Source: Anaerolineae bacterium
GTDB lineage: Bacteria; Chloroflexota; Anaerolineae; B4-G1; SLSP01
Assembly: GCA_016928755.1 (NCBI GenBank)
Contig: JAFGKB010000218.1
Span: 1 to 5,452 of the forward strand
Reading direction: 5' to 3'
DNA length: 5,452 nt
Both the position numbers and the translations under genes were made by a program. The notes beneath the pieces were generated by a model, which searched no databases, had not been told where the DNA came from, and saw only the letters and a program-made list of their open reading frames with translations. This document shows, one piece after another, positions 5,417-5,452 of this stretch (within the stretch, counting starts at the first letter, position 1; each line of letters starts with the position of its first letter).

Positions 5417-5452
5417 CGTGATGCGTAACCCATCACCCATCACGCATCACGC
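5417..5452. repeat. Heptamer tandem repeat with inverted-repeat ends, cut by the window edge
   Basis: Read on the minus strand from the right edge, the sequence is GCGTGAT, GCGTGAT, GGGTGAT, GGGTTAC, that is, four 7-bp units with small changes. An inverted copy follows. CGTGATGCGT (5417-5426) and ACGCATCACG (5442-5451) are perfect 10-bp complements around a 15-nt spacer, so the block can also fold into a hairpin. It lies about 20 bp upstream of the promoter candidate. Short intergenic heptamer repeats of this sort often occur many times in a genome. The true extent cannot be seen because the window ends inside it. Confidence 0.65.

Noticed and set aside
1..5452. CRISPR array, tRNA/rRNA genes, insertion sequence or phage attachment site
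   Set aside because: No regularly spaced repeats of suitable length, cloverleaf pattern, transposase frame or terminal inverted repeats flanking genes are visible.

Overview
This is a bacterial segment of mid G+C content in which every gene I can support lies on the minus strand, so it reads from right to left. Purine-rich Shine-Dalgarno sites (AGGAGG, AGGAG, AAGGAG), sigma70-like promoters, an XdhC-type protein and a COG4741-type endonuclease suggest Bacillota or Chloroflexota. That is an inference from style; nothing here fixes the taxon.

Right to left. The right edge (5417-5452) is a heptamer and inverted-repeat block. A good promoter candidate (5369-5397) and a leader of about 100 nt then precede a tightly packed four-gene unit. 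(1) A HyuA/D-hydantoinase-like cyclic amidohydrolase with all metal ligands intact (5264-3882). (2) A small membrane-anchored endonuclease-like protein related to Holliday-junction resolvases (3874-3329). (3) An XdhC/CoxI-family molybdenum-hydroxylase maturation protein (3297-2254). (4) A single-domain cupin overlapping the end of the XdhC gene by 14 nt (2267-1713). Gene gaps are 7, 31 and -14 nt, so co-transcription is very likely. A 123-nt spacer with a striking double palindrome (1612-1645) follows, then a BaiN/HI0933-family flavoprotein (1589-318). Its transcription should end at a long hairpin plus T-tract (237-310).

The AT-rich left end is not empty. It carries two promoter candidates, a small leader hairpin, a GGAG ribosome site and the first 13 codons of a minus-strand gene running off the edge. 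That start (residues ending YIAIEG) resembles the beginning of deoxynucleoside kinases just before the P-loop.

Taken together, the hydantoinase and XdhC proteins suggest nucleobase or hydantoin catabolism served by a molybdenum hydroxylase, as in the known xdh/hyuA/ssnA-type purine clusters. No hydroxylase subunits lie in the window. The endonuclease has no obvious link to that pathway and the cupin's role is open. I did not find a clearly new multi-gene system. The points most worth a second look are the altered substrate pocket of the hydantoinase, the cupin/XdhC coupling, the tandem dyads before the flavoprotein and the multi-arm terminator.
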